DNA of 46,318 nt from an uncultured bacterium (GCA_902792085.1 CADAYE010000026.1:1-46318); one strand, 5' to 3'. Shown: positions 9,085 through 17,556, counted from the stretch's first letter. Notes: generated by a model from the sequence alone, not told the origin. Translations and numbers: made by a program.

Positions 9085-9621
9085 CTACAATGCAGCTTTC
9101 TTCGTCATCTTCGGGTAAAACGAAGTCGGGGCTTCTATATTATTAATGGGAGTGGTTTCAAGCTCTTGTTTTTCGTTCTCAATTTTCCGTTGCTTGATTT
9201 CAGGCATCGGATTTTTGAACATAATATCTTTTGGAAGTTCGTATACAGTATACTTATAACCTATTTTCCCATTTACCGTAACTTGTGTGACTTCTAAAAA
9301 CCCTTTATTGATAAGTTCGTTTCTTGCTTTTAGGGATTTACTTTTTGATAACTTACAAATACGATTTAGCCAATCTATATACAGAGACCAATCATCAGGC
9401 AGTGATAGCAAGACTATCAATATTACTTTTGCCTCTACGGAAAGTTGACCAATGTCACCTCTTACTATTCTATTATCAATTGCTGTAAAACCTTCAGTTC
9501 TGTCAACAATCTGAAATTTTTTTAAATTCTTGTTGTTCGGATTTAGAAATTCAGGTTTACAGTTTATATTTTCATTTGGTAATACACCGATTACATTAAT
9601 CTTGGATTGTTTCTCTGTCAT
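9085..9621 (-). CDS. Winged-helix replication-initiator-like protein
   Basis: The 178-residue product has a winged-helix segment at about 45-130: an FTAIDNRIVRGDIGQLS entry, then VILIVLLSLPDDWSLYIDWL, RICKLSKSKSLKARNELINKGFL and a wing ending in YKYTVYE. This is the helix-turn-helix module typical of plasmid, phage and ICE replication organisers. A GTG three codons upstream is open, but the ATG at 9621 has AGGTG at the right distance and is preferred. It is encoded directly upstream of the DnaC-like gene, giving an initiator-loader order. The C-terminal 40 residues are low-complexity and probably unstructured. Confidence 0.65.
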   Translation of the reverse strand: MTEKQSKINVIGVLPNENINCKPEFLNPNNKNLKKFQIVDRTEGFTAIDNRIVRGDIGQLSVEAKVILIVLLSLPDDWSLYIDWLNRICKLSKSKSLKARNELINKGFLEVTQVTVNGKIGYKYTVYELPKDIMFKNPMPEIKQRKIENEKQELETTPINNIEAPTSFYPKMTKKAAL

Positions 9622-9719
9622 GTTTTTCACCTATTGAACTTGTTATCACATGACTAAAATCGTCCAAACAAAAGTCTGTGTCTATTTTTTAGCCCTTTAT
9701 TATGAACGAAACAGCACCA

Positions 9720-9749
9720 CAGAATTTAATTAATTTTGACTAAATTCTG
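9720..9749. repeat. Perfect 9-bp inverted repeat upstream of the replication genes
   Basis: CAGAATTTA at 9720-9728 and TAAATTCTG at 9741-9749 flank 12 AT-rich bases, in the 253-bp gap between the initiator-like gene and the next gene. There is no T-run on either side, so a terminator is unlikely. It could be an operator or part of an AT-rich origin for the island. Confidence 0.4.
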
Positions 9750-9874
9750 CTTTATGTTTTTTGATTAAACAAGAATTTATAAGGATTAACCCAATATGCC
9801 TCGGAATATATATGGGTTATATACAAATGTTAAAACAGTGAATACATCTATTATAATAAGTTTTCTTTATTTTG

Positions 9875-11074
9875 TTACAATTGCGAGTAAGCTATATGCG
9901 ATGAAAAACTATCTTTTATTGAAGATTTTACTGTTTCTATAAGTTCTTTATCATCAATATATTTTTTATTTTCATTCACAAAAGAAATTAAAAGTTCTTT
10001 TCTTCTTTTTCGTAACTCTGAAAGATTAGCAACTTCATTAATACCTATTGATGTAACATATTTATTTAAATCTGATTTCTGGGCACCTTTTTTATAAATA
10101 TTACTGTTAAAATCATTTAACTCATTCAATAGTATACGACATCTTTCACATTTAACTTTTTCATTCGTAATGCTTGTATCGGGGTTACACCAATGGCATT
10201 GAACGGGCTTAAATGTCAAAGCCTTAATAATTCTTTCATTAGTACCTAAAAAAGAATCATAGGTATTTATTTGCAACATTATAGTATTTCCATTTTTTAT
10301 GAATGGTGTTTTTATTTGTCTGCCAATACCTATTTCTAAACCAGTCTTAACATCAATTAAACAAGGTTCTCTATCTCTATTTATTAAGTTATATTGGCTT
10401 ATTTCTCCTATGATTGCTTTTTCAACCTTATATTCAACATTGTATCGTATTTCTATTTTCCAAATACATTCATCTCTTAGCACATAATAAAAGTGATTTT
10501 TGGAATAGTTGTATATTATTTCATGTAAAATATTTGTTATTTCAAAGTCCTTTAAATTATCCGCATTATATACTTTATTAATTGAAAAAATTAAATCTTT
10601 TAACTCTTTAGGTGATTTTTGGGGAGGTTTTAAATTAATCGGTTGTTTTATTTTTGGTTCGTTATCGTCAATTTCCGCAGGAAAATAGTAGTTACAATAA
10701 CAGGCTCCAATACTATTTAAATGGGTAATTAAAACTTCTCTCAATAAACTCAGAATCTGATGTTTTTTGGGGGTTAATTTATAATCCCAAATATCAAATA
10801 GTAAAAGATGAACAAGAAACTCTTTACATGAATAATTTGCCATATATCTGCACATTAATTCCATATCACAAGAAAGCAAATCAAAACATTCAAAAATTAT
10901 TTTTTCGACATCATCATCTTTAGCATATTTGATTATTAAAGGAAATATTTTATACAAATATGGATCTGTATATTTGTTTATATCTTCAATTTCGAGCATA
11001 GTATGAATATTAGCACTTACAAAGTTTCCATGCAAATATTTTGGTAAAAAACGCCTAAAAATATTTAAAACCAT
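9875..11074 (-). CDS. Unknown protein with a CxxC...CxxC zinc knuckle
   Basis: I do not recognise this 399-residue protein. It appears soluble and mostly helical in the N-terminal 150 residues, with a short beta-rich middle (about 195-290), then CHWCNPDT...VKCERC near residues 298-317, which should bind zinc, and a charged helical tail. No nuclease or nucleotide-binding motif stands out. No good Shine-Dalgarno precedes the ATG at 11074. An internal ATG at residue 26 (MLEIEDINKY) is an alternative start. It sits between the replication genes and the ApeA-like gene, where defence or cargo genes are expected. The AT-rich composition resembles the rest of the island. Confidence 0.7.
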   Translation of the reverse strand: MVLNIFRRFLPKYLHGNFVSANIHTMLEIEDINKYTDPYLYKIFPLIIKYAKDDDVEKIIFECFDLLSCDMELMCRYMANYSCKEFLVHLLLFDIWDYKLTPKKHQILSLLREVLITHLNSIGACYCNYYFPAEIDDNEPKIKQPINLKPPQKSPKELKDLIFSINKVYNADNLKDFEITNILHEIIYNYSKNHFYYVLRDECIWKIEIRYNVEYKVEKAIIGEISQYNLINRDREPCLIDVKTGLEIGIGRQIKTPFIKNGNTIMLQINTYDSFLGTNERIIKALTFKPVQCHWCNPDTSITNEKVKCERCRILLNELNDFNSNIYKKGAQKSDLNKYVTSIGINEVANLSELRKRRKELLISFVNENKKYIDDKELIETVKSSIKDSFSSHIAYSQL

Positions 11075-11245
11075 ACAAATTAGTCCACAAACAACTTCAG
11101 CACCACCTCAGCACCAAATCTTCCTTACACCTTCACCTTAAACTCTTTCCAATCTGTTACGGGTTCTTCGGAGAATATTATTATCTCATAATATCAAATA
11201 CTCATGAAAAACGACAATAATTTGAAAATTAGAAATTCTTTAATG

Positions 11246-11446
11246 TTATCTAATTACAAAGATTATTATTTTCTTAGGAAATTCATGGTAGTATAGAGTC
11301 TTTTCTGAGAATTCAATAAATTGATAAGTTTTATACCATTTGATACAATACTTTCTACCGCTTTTCCGTTGTAAAGTTATTTTTAGTATGTGACTTGCAT
11401 CATTTTCACCTTCATACAAATAACCATTTAATTTGTTACGAAACAT
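11246..11446 (-). CDS. Small hypothetical protein (possibly a remnant)
   Basis: A 66-residue frame, MFRNKLNGYLYEGENDASH onward, with plausible codon use but a poor ribosome site. Its ATG overlaps the stop of a short upstream frame (TAATG) that reads as a gene tail (KGIPKKIDSGNIK) without a start, and a further tail-like frame follows on the same strand near 11130-11200. The 11.1-11.6 kb gap therefore looks like decayed cargo genes, and this may be one more fragment. Confidence 0.35.
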   Translation of the reverse strand: MFRNKLNGYLYEGENDASHILKITLQRKSGRKYCIKWYKTYQFIEFSEKTLYYHEFPKKIIIFVIR

Positions 11447-11624
11447 TATTTTATATTTCCACTATCAATTTTTTTAGGAATACCTTTTAGCGTTTTAAGG
11501 TAATCGTTCTGCTTATTTCGGATATTTTATAATATTCAAGCAAAATTTTTATTTTTAGTGTCTAATACGGCATTAAATAGTAATTTGGTACATCTTCATC
11601 TATAATTTTATTTGAAAACTTTGC

Positions 11625-13115
11625 CTATTCTATAGTTAAACGATTATTAATTTCAAGTTCTTGATATTGCTTAAGTATTTTAACCCCACAATCAATTAAT
11701 GGTTGTGGTATTTCAAGATAATTCCACAATAATATAAAACCAAATGTCAATAATTTAAGATAACCTTCATACAGAATATTAAAATCAATATCTTCCATCC
11801 TTGTTCTATTTACACTATGAGATAGAGTATTTCTATATTCTGACACATTTTTAACTAAATCATTATTTAAATTAAGATAATTTATGTCATTGTCTGCAAC
11901 AAGTTTAATAATCTTACCTTCAAGATTTAACTTGCATTTATTTGTCTGCTTTAAAGCGTTTGCAAAATCTTTTATGGCTTTGTTTTCATATTCTTGATAT
12001 TTTTCTTTTAGTTTAGCCTTTATAAAGTTTTTAATTTCGTTCATTTTTTCTTCAGGAAAGTAAGTTTGTGAATATTTGTCTGCAAAGCCTTCTATTAGTT
12101 TTGTAGCAGATAAAAATCTTTGTATAATACCCTTATTTTTATCTAATGCTTCTATGAAATATACTATTGTTTGTGACATATTTTCATCAAGATTAAACCA
12201 CTTGTCCAATATTTTATTGAATTCTTTTTCAATACCCGTATAAAGAATTGGAACTTTTGCAAAATGCAGTTGTTCTGCATAATCTTTTGGTTGCGGTATG
12301 TAAAAAGATACCATTGGAAGTTGTTGACTTTGAATCTCTATAAATTGGTCTACTAAACCATCTTCGGCATCCTCAAACATTTCCATCATATTTTGTTTAG
12401 CATTCTCTTTGTCTTGATCTGTTATTGGTTCGTTTAAAGGAATCGAAAAAGAGATTGCATCAAAATTATTTATTTGCCCAGTGAATAATGCATGCAATAT
12501 TTGCCATTTATAAACATGTTGCAATGAATTTTGTAAATTTATAACAGAATTAAACCTAAAATTAATTTCATAAGAGATTTCGTACCTTTCATCGCTGAAT
12601 GAATTTACACCGATTGTAGGTATAAAATTTATACTAAAACTAAAAATTTCCAAAATTTGTTCATAAATAGTTTGAGGGACTGATGGGATAGCGATTGTGG
12701 TTATATTATTTGCACTGATATTCATATCTATATAATTAATACCAAGCCATTGCTTTACAGAATTTTGACTAATATTTACACCTTGAATTTTTACTTCACT
12801 AATATTGTTATAATGCTTTCCTATAATAGCGAAATCACAACTGTAAACAATATTAGAACTGATATTCAATGATAATGTATGAATAATAGAATTCTCACAA
12901 ACTCTCTTCAAATTGAATAATGTTACAGGTATTTTGTTAGGTTGGATTGTGCATTGTAATATATTCATACCTTCTTGATTAGCAAAAGTAATTAAATCTC
13001 GTTGTATATTTTGAGTAATAACTATTACATTCGGAGATAATATTAAATGACCAAAAGAAGTTTCATTAAAAGTTACATCATAGCTATATGTCTTATTTAA
13101 ATATAAATTTCCCAT
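11625..13115 (-). CDS. ApeA-like HEPN protein, candidate abortive-infection ribonuclease
   Basis: This 496-residue protein has a beta-rich N-terminal half (about 1-240) resembling the ApeA N-terminal domain, including a phrase ending QGVNISQNSVKQWLG. The C-terminal half is helical, with a HEPN motif R-x4-H in EYRNTLSHS (R428, H433). ApeA proteins are anti-phage abortive-infection factors in which a HEPN nuclease halts infected cells. The RN start of the motif and the position near the C-terminus fit. AAAGGTTAG precedes the ATG at 13115. It stands alone on the island with about 130 bases of upstream gap, so it may have its own promoter. Assignment rests on motif and architecture; another HEPN family is the main alternative. 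Confidence 0.65.
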   Translation of the reverse strand: MGNLYLNKTYSYDVTFNETSFGHLILSPNVIVITQNIQRDLITFANQEGMNILQCTIQPNKIPVTLFNLKRVCENSIIHTLSLNISSNIVYSCDFAIIGKHYNNISEVKIQGVNISQNSVKQWLGINYIDMNISANNITTIAIPSVPQTIYEQILEIFSFSINFIPTIGVNSFSDERYEISYEINFRFNSVINLQNSLQHVYKWQILHALFTGQINNFDAISFSIPLNEPITDQDKENAKQNMMEMFEDAEDGLVDQFIEIQSQQLPMVSFYIPQPKDYAEQLHFAKVPILYTGIEKEFNKILDKWFNLDENMSQTIVYFIEALDKNKGIIQRFLSATKLIEGFADKYSQTYFPEEKMNEIKNFIKAKLKEKYQEYENKAIKDFANALKQTNKCKLNLEGKIIKLVADNDINYLNLNNDLVKNVSEYRNTLSHSVNRTRMEDIDFNILYEGYLKLLTFGFILLWNYLEIPQPLIDCGVKILKQYQELEINNRLTIE

Positions 13116-13244
13116 ACTAACCTTTCATTATTTTATTTCTCTACATAAGAAAAATATTCTTTTTTGCAAAATTTAACGAAGATTCTTATATATTTTGAAT
13201 TAATATTATTTTACACTAAAAATAAATATACTAAATTATAATAA

Positions 13245-13595
13245 CTATTTATTTTCTCGAATTTTCTTAAGTGTTTCATTTAGAAGTGTTGAACTTGTTC
13301 CCTTTGTATAAGGAAAATATATAATTTGAACACCGACTTTGTTAAATTTTTCCTCCATCTCTTTCCAACTTGGTGAATTATACCAATCATCACCTACGAA
13401 AAGAATATCAAAATGAAGCTTTTCCCAAATTTTATATTTATCAAGTTCTTCTTGAGGAATAGCTGCATCCACATATTTACAGTTTCTTACAATTTCAATT
13501 CTTTCTTCAAAAGGTATAACAGGATGTTTATGCTTATATTCAACTAACTTATCTACTGATACTCCGACAATAAGTTTATCGCATAAGGGTTCCAA
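13245..13595 (-). pseudogene. TagD-type cytidylyltransferase, 5'-truncated
   Basis: The remaining 116 codons begin at LCDKLIVGVSVD and continue IPFEERIEIVRNCKYVDAA, DILFVGDDW and IYFPYTKGTSSTLLNETL, which match glycerol-3-phosphate cytidylyltransferase and related nucleotidyltransferases. The N-terminal 20-25 residues with the HxGH CTP-binding motif are absent, so it cannot be active. Similarity stops near position 13585, where the sequence turns into the opposite-strand AAA+ gene. The only available start is TTG at 13595. This is a rearrangement breakpoint rather than a short isoform. Confidence 0.75.
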
Positions 13596-14786
13596 GAAGC
13601 CTACAGAGAAGACAGGCTTGTTGATTTATTTTCTAAACAGCATATTTTGTCTAATTCCGACAGGGCTTGTATTTTGTTTGACGAGGCAGAAGATGTTTTT
13701 AATCATGGCTTTAGCGGTTTTGGTTCTGCATCAAAAGGGTATTTGAATAATCTTTTAGAAACTACTTCTGTTCCGATTATTTGGACGACTAACGATATTT
13801 ACGGAGTTGATCCTGCATTTCTTAGACGAATGACCTACTGTATAGAGTTTAAGGCATTATCTGAAGATAAAAGGCTGAATATTTGGAAACGGGTTTTAAA
13901 GAAGAATAATTTTGAAGTGAGCAAAGAAAAGATTGAGGAACTGAACCGTAATTATGATGTTCCTGCATCGTTGATTGCAAATGCTGTACAGACTGCAAAA
14001 ATGATAGGCGGAGATGAAAATGATTTTGAAGAACTTATTGAAAATGTTGCCAAAGTTGTTTCTAAAAAAGAAGAAGTTAAAAAGCAAGAGAAGAAAGCCA
14101 ATAGTAGTAATTATTCGATAGATTTGGTCAATGCAGATATGGATATGGCTGATTTAACGGAGAAAATAAAACAATCGGGAAAGATGAATTTTTCTCTGTG
14201 TTTGTATGGTTCAAGTGGTGCAGGCAAAAGCAGATACGCCCTTTATTTAGCCGAGCAATTAGGGATTAAAGCAATTATTAAAAAAGCAAGTGATATTCAG
14301 TCCTGTTATATTGGCGAGTGTGAGAAAAATATGGCAGAAATGTTTAAAGAAGCAGAAAGGTCTAATTCAATGTTGATTCTTGATGAAGCCGATACTTTTC
14401 TCCAAGATAGGTCAAATGCAGTTAGAGCGTGGGAGATAAGTCAAACAAATCAGCTGCTTGTTGAATTAGAAAATGCCAAAATACCATTTGTAGCAACTAC
14501 CAATTTAATGGATACGTTAGATGAGGCATCACTCAGACGATTTACTTTTACAATTAAATTTAACTTTATGACAAATGAGCAGGCAAATAAGGCAATGGAG
14601 CATTTCTTCGGGATAAAAGATGCTAACTTGAATATTAAAGGTTTAACGGCAGGAGATTTTGCAACGGTAAAGAAGAAGGCTGAGTTTTTGAATATTACAG
14701 ATTTAACCGAATTAACAAAAATGCTAAAAGACGAAGTGCAGATAAAGAAGATTCCTGAACTGAATAAAAATACAATCGGGTTTTAA
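13587..14786 (+). pseudogene. Tandem AAA+ ATPase, 5'-truncated
   Basis: The open frame runs from just after a TAA at 13584-13586 through 400 codons. It starts inside a first AAA domain: REDRLVDLFSKQHIL, Walker B ACILFDEAED, sensor WTTND and FLRRMTYCIEF, with its Walker A missing. A second AAA domain is complete: GSSGAGKS, MLILDEAD, TTN and LRRFTF. A linker rich in Lys/Glu (about residues 150-170) separates them. The first possible start is TTG at 13647, with no ribosome site. The gene has lost perhaps 250 or more codons to the breakpoint shared with the cytidylyltransferase remnant. It could still make a single-domain product but is best read as broken. Confidence 0.75.
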
Positions 14787-14791
14787 ATATA

Positions 14792-14811
14792 AAGACCTCA
14801 TTTGAGGTCTT
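14792..14811 (+). terminator. Hairpin just after the AAA+ remnant
   Basis: AAGACCTCA at 14792-14800 pairs perfectly with TGAGGTCTT at 14803-14811 around a two-base loop, six bases past the stop. The T-run is poor, so termination may be partial; a stronger hairpin follows. Confidence 0.5.
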
Positions 14812-14836
14812 CTTAAATGGATACATGATTTTTGTT

Positions 14837-14873
14837 AAAACTGCTCCTAAAGGACGATGGGAGCAGTTTTTAT
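14837..14873 (+). terminator. Rho-independent terminator
   Basis: AAAACTGCTCC at 14837-14847 pairs with GGAGCAGTTTT ending at 14870, with a 12-base loop and a T-rich tail. It lies between the rightward AAA+ remnant and the leftward 14892-15197 gene and can serve both directions. Confidence 0.65.
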
Positions 14874-14891
14874 ATCGAAAAGCCGATGTGG

Positions 14892-15197
14892 TTAGTTTTT
14901 AATCAATACTTTATTTATCTTAGGTTCTGTATCAAACAGCTTTATCTTAACAGTGGTATTTGTTGCATTGTCATCCATTACAAGAGCAGTTTTAGAATAC
15001 AAATGATCATTTATTTGGCAAACTATTTCGTAAATATCCTTAAATAAAAGAATCCCATTGTATAAATCATCTGAAAAAGTTGTACATTCTATTGTCAGCC
15101 ATTTAGTATTTTCTTTATGATTTGTAAGTATTGTTTTTAGTTTTTCAACAATTTCATCTGTAATTTCGTACTTAAATTCTAATTCATCTAATTTCAT
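14892..15197 (-). CDS. Hypothetical 101-residue protein
   Basis: A well-formed small gene: GAGGAG sits 9 bases before the ATG. The product (MKLDELEFKYEITDEIVEKL onward) is acidic, with an N-terminal helix and alternating beta-type stretches, no Cys pairs of note and no membrane segment. I recognise no family. It is separated from the AAA+ remnant by a terminator and from the next features by 520 bp of non-coding DNA, so it is a single-gene unit. Confidence 0.65.
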   Translation of the reverse strand: MKLDELEFKYEITDEIVEKLKTILTNHKENTKWLTIECTTFSDDLYNGILLFKDIYEIVCQINDHLYSKTALVMDDNATNTTVKIKLFDTEPKINKVLIKN

Positions 15198-15717
15198 CGG
15201 CTTTTCTCCTCTTTTACTAATCTAAACTTTATAGAAAAATTCATCCCTATAATTTAATTAAAAAATTCATCGGAGAAATTTTAAAATTCAAATTTTCCGT
15301 ATTTTAAAGAAAAAACAGTTCAAAAAAGAGAAAATTCTGTTTGTATTCGTAAATCGATACCAAAACTCTAACCAATAATTGTTTTGGTTAAAAAGAGTTT
15401 TTGCACAAATTCTTTTACAATACTGCCATTTTTAACTAAAATTTTTATGATTATAAAGAATCCCGACAAATGAATTGGCTATTTTTTCAAATTTTCCTTA
15501 TTCGACTCTTTGGAAGATTATTTTAGGACATTATTTGTACCTTTTATCCCTCAAAGTTATCTATTTTTTTAAATATCCTTTACTTCCTTAGAGATTAATC
15601 AACATAAAATATTTGTCCCGACCCACGCGAGGGACGTTGAACGAAAATGGTTCCAGACATAATTCAATACTTCAACCAACTAAAACACCTCTTAAAATCC
15701 GCGTGAGCGGGGACAGG
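15198..15717. other. Non-coding, AT-rich gap at the edge of the island
   Basis: No credible gene is seen on either strand. The gap holds a bulged hairpin at 15363-15401 (AAACTCT / AGAGTTT enclosing AACCAA / TTGGTT, followed by Ts), which could be a terminator. From 15611 there is a sharp change to GC-richer short palindromes. The rest is homopolymer-rich DNA. Confidence 0.5.
15615..15714. repeat. Imperfect 15-bp inverted repeat
   Basis: GTCCCGACCCACGCG at 15615-15629 and CGCGTGAGCGGGGAC at 15700-15714 are imperfect inverted copies (13 of 15 match). Each half also folds locally (GTCCC/GGGAC; CCGC/GCGG). The base composition is unlike the AT-rich surroundings. It directly borders the long inverted repeat starting at 15718 and may be an element end. 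Confidence 0.45.
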
Positions 15718-15856
15718 TTGAATATTTTATTAAAAGGTCAACAATCATCTATGCAGCATTCAGATATTCTATTTGAATTTTTAAATCATTTATAAAATCT
15801 GGACTTAATAATGTTTTTAAATTGTTAACAATATTATAAAGTATTTTGTGGCTAAT
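15718..15856 (+). repeat. Long repeat A, inverted relative to 29713-29887
   Basis: About 140 bases match the reverse complement of 29713-29887 nearly base for base. The other copy carries about 13 extra bases near one end and a 22-bp tandem duplication. Read on the minus strand, the repeat encodes ILYNIVNNLKTLLSPDF...IEYLNAA and a stop, conserved between copies, so it is probably the 3' end of a mobile-element gene. The two copies bracket 13.9 kb in opposite orientation. Confidence 0.8.
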
Positions 15857-15894
15857 AAAGAGAAGTCCTGAAAAGGGCTTCTTTTTATTAGCCG

Positions 15895-16033
15895 AAGATA
15901 GAGCGAGAGATTGCTTTTTCGCGAGTTGCGCGAGCGAGCCAAGTGCGGAGCCTGTTTGCTTGTGGCTTTTGCCACTTAAAGCAAACAGCGGAGACACGTC
16001 GATGGCGAGCGAGCAAGACACGAGCCTCGTTAC
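15895..16033. other. GC-rich non-coding patch with a long stem-loop
   Basis: This 140-bp patch is much richer in G and C than its surroundings, with many GCGAG motifs. At 15952-15987, GTTTGCTT and AAAGCAAAC enclose a perfect GTGGC-TTTT-GCCAC hairpin. Overlapping open frames here read as low-complexity and share nothing with known proteins. It may be an imported fragment or a structured RNA; no promoter is evident. Confidence 0.45.
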
Positions 16034-16237
16034 CTTTCACAGGACATTTGGTCGGAAGTGGTTTTCGTCATTGCGAGGGTAAAAGCCCGAAGCAATCTAG
16101 CCTTTGCCGATTTATTGAGGTCGAAAAACGATTGACTCAAAATGTCCGAAATGTCCGATTTTGGTAACTAAAATGTCCGTAAATTTGTACTTTTTGTCCC
16201 AATATTTGCACTCAAAAAGCTTTTGTTTGGGTTGAAT
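16034..16237 (+). repeat. 200-bp direct repeat R, copy 1
   Basis: About 200 bases are about 90% identical to 17698-17903. The unit begins TTTCACAGGACATTTGG, contains the TCATTGCGAGGG...GAAGCAATC motif seen again at the window end, then several ATGTCCG heptamers and a TTTTTGTC tail. It interrupts the integrase remnant, whose reading frame resumes a few bases after the repeat. The clustered TGTCC motifs are reminiscent of IS21-type ends, but no transposase is adjacent. Confidence 0.75.
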
Positions 16238-16242
16238 GAAGT

Positions 16243-16548
16243 GTACCCACTAAAAAAGAATCAATCAGTAGGACAAAACCTATTCATCCTTACACAATGG
16301 AAAGTGTGTATTTCCATCCCCTAATAGAAAAATGCAATAAGGTATTAGACGAAGAAAATCATATAAAAAAGATTAGATTCCACGATTTACGTCACACTTA
16401 TGCTACCTATTTACTTTCAAAAGGGATTCCTGTAAAATATGTACAGGATCAATTGGGTCATTCAACTGCCAAAATGACATTAGATACTTATGCAAGTGTA
16501 ATGCCTACCGTAAAATTCGGAGCGATAGATTTGTTAAACAGTATCTAA
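16243..16548 (+). pseudogene. Tyrosine recombinase (phage-type integrase), C-terminal remnant
   Basis: The open frame covers about 100 codons and holds only the end of the catalytic domain: KPIHPYT, HDLRHTYAT (His and second Arg of the active site), LGHSTAKMTLDTY (His and nucleophilic Tyr). The core-binding domain and the first catalytic Arg are missing; a TGA and repeat R lie directly upstream. Two GAACATG direct repeats (16565-16583 region) follow the stop, as expected for integrase arm or core sites, and tRNA-Ser(GGA) starts 72 bases further on. It is the relic of an element that used this tRNA. Confidence 0.85.
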
Positions 16549-16613
16549 AAAATGGATTAAATTTGAACATGTTTTGAACATGGTAAAAAATAAAATCCTT
16601 AAAACTCAATAAT

Positions 16614-16677
16614 AATATAAAGAGAGGTGTCCGAGTGGCTTAAGGTGCAATCTTGGAAAGGTTGTGTGGGAGCAATT
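16614..16677 (+). repeat. 64-bp attachment-type repeat covering the 5' part of tRNA-Ser(GGA)
   Basis: These 64 bases are identical to the reverse complement of 30626-30689. The match begins 7 bases before the tRNA and stops 57 bases into it. At the other copy the sequence then leaves the tRNA. Together with the adjacent integrase remnant, this marks the crossover segment of an integrated element. Confidence 0.8.
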
Positions 16678-16707
16678 CCACCAGGGGTTCGAATCCCCTC
16701 CTCTCTG
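16621..16707 (+). tRNA. tRNA-Ser(GGA)
   Basis: A complete class II tRNA: acceptor AGAGAGG pairs with CCTCTCT, anticodon loop TTGGAAA gives GGA, a long variable arm follows (GTTGTGTGGGAGCAATTCC region), the T loop is TTCGAAT and the discriminator is G. CCA is not encoded. Its 5' flank probably came from the integrated element whose integrase relic lies just upstream. Confidence 0.95.
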
Positions 16708-16807
16708 AATTTGAAAAACATAAGAATTGCAAAAATTCTCATCAGAGAATCAGAGAGGGTTGTGCCTCTCAAGGTAAATGAATAGTTCCGCAAAAGGAGA
16801 ATTAGTT

Positions 16808-17530
16808 ATGAAAAAATTTATAGCACTTTTATTATGTGGTTTATTTATAAGTATGAGTTTTCCGACATCAATGGTTATGGCTGAAGAAAATTGTAACTGT
16901 GTGAGTGTTGAACATATGCTTTTACCTAAAAAATTGGCAAAGAAAACTCCGACAAATATTGTAAATTCATCGGAACTTGAAACAGTAATCTTGCCGTATA
17001 ACACTTTACAGGTGTCATTTGCGGAAGCGTTTAACAGCAAATATGCCAAAGTTGGGGATGAAGTTGTATTTATTCTGAACGAATGTTTGAGAACACAAGA
17101 AGGTACAGAAGTTTTGCCTGTTTCGACAAAGTTTGTAGCAGAAATTTGCAATATTGAAAAACCAAAAGCATTTAACAGAAGTGGTAAGATATATTTGGAT
17201 TTCAAATATTTGGAATTACCTGACGGAACACAAAAATTTATCAAAGCAAAAATATTTAATAAAAAAGACTTTTTATCAAGGGGCAAGTTAAACGCATTGG
17301 GTAAGGGTTTAGGCACGACATTAGGCGGTATGGCTATAGGAACGGGTGCAGGCTGCGGTATTGGTGTTGCGGCAGGTGCTGTAATTATTGGCGGCTTTGC
17401 AATTGGTATGCCTGTAGGGTTTGCTGTTGGTGCAGCGGCAGGTTTATTGACTCCGGGGCTTTATTATAAGGCAAAAGCGGGGGATAAAATTAATATCCAG
17501 TTGCTTGACAATGTAGTTATTGAAAAATAG
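16808..17530 (+). CDS. Secreted hypothetical protein with a glycine-zipper C-terminus
   Basis: The ATG at 16808 is chosen because AAGGAG lies 11 bases upstream and it begins a proper signal peptide (MKKFIALLLCGLFISMSFPT, cleavage near VMA-EE). An upstream ATG at 16778 would spoil the signal. The mature part has a beta-rich middle (about 50-150) and a hydrophobic Gly/Ala zipper (about 165-220: GMAIGTGAGCGIGVAAGAV and similar) that may insert in the outer membrane. It ends with a short domain, KAKAGDKINIQLLDNVVIEK. No family is recognised. It lies between two tRNA-Ser genes and between the two copies of repeat R. Confidence 0.8.
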   Translation: MKKFIALLLCGLFISMSFPTSMVMAEENCNCVSVEHMLLPKKLAKKTPTNIVNSSELETVILPYNTLQVSFAEAFNSKYAKVGDEVVFILNECLRTQEGTEVLPVSTKFVAEICNIEKPKAFNRSGKIYLDFKYLELPDGTQKFIKAKIFNKKDFLSRGKLNALGKGLGTTLGGMAIGTGAGCGIGVAAGAVIIGGFAIGMPVGFAVGAAAGLLTPGLYYKAKAGDKINIQLLDNVVIEK

Positions 17531-17556
17531 CAATATTTGAACAGGTTTAATAGATT

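Noticed and set aside
6363-15200. A retron, DGR or reverse-transcriptase based system in the accessory island.
   Set aside because: No frame on either strand carries a reverse transcriptase motif such as YxDD in a suitable context.
15600-15720. Short GC-rich palindromes (ACCCACGCGAGGGACGTTGA and ATCCGCGTGAGCGGGGACAG) that look like single CRISPR repeats.
   Set aside because: Only two dissimilar copies about 85 bases apart, no regular spacers, no leader and no cas genes in the window. Better described as an imperfect inverted repeat at an element edge.
15749-16021. 90-residue minus-strand open frame.
   Set aside because: Only its last 30 codons (in repeat A) look coding. The first 60 are antisense of the GC-rich patch, with low-complexity Ser/Ala/Lys composition and no ribosome site.
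15846-16167. Two overlapping plus-strand frames (78 and 74 codons) across the GC-rich patch and repeat R.
   Set aside because: They lack ribosome sites and continue into repeat R, whose second copy is not read in the same way. Regarded as chance open frames.
16599-16793. Minus-strand open frame containing GIAPTQPFQDCTLSHSDTSL.
   Set aside because: It is the antisense of tRNA-Ser(GGA). The same peptide appears at 30459-30884 for the same reason. Neither is a gene.
16750-17316. 188-residue minus-strand open frame opposite the secreted protein.
   Set aside because: Shadow of the signal-peptide-bearing gene on the plus strand, which has the ribosome site and a sensible domain order.
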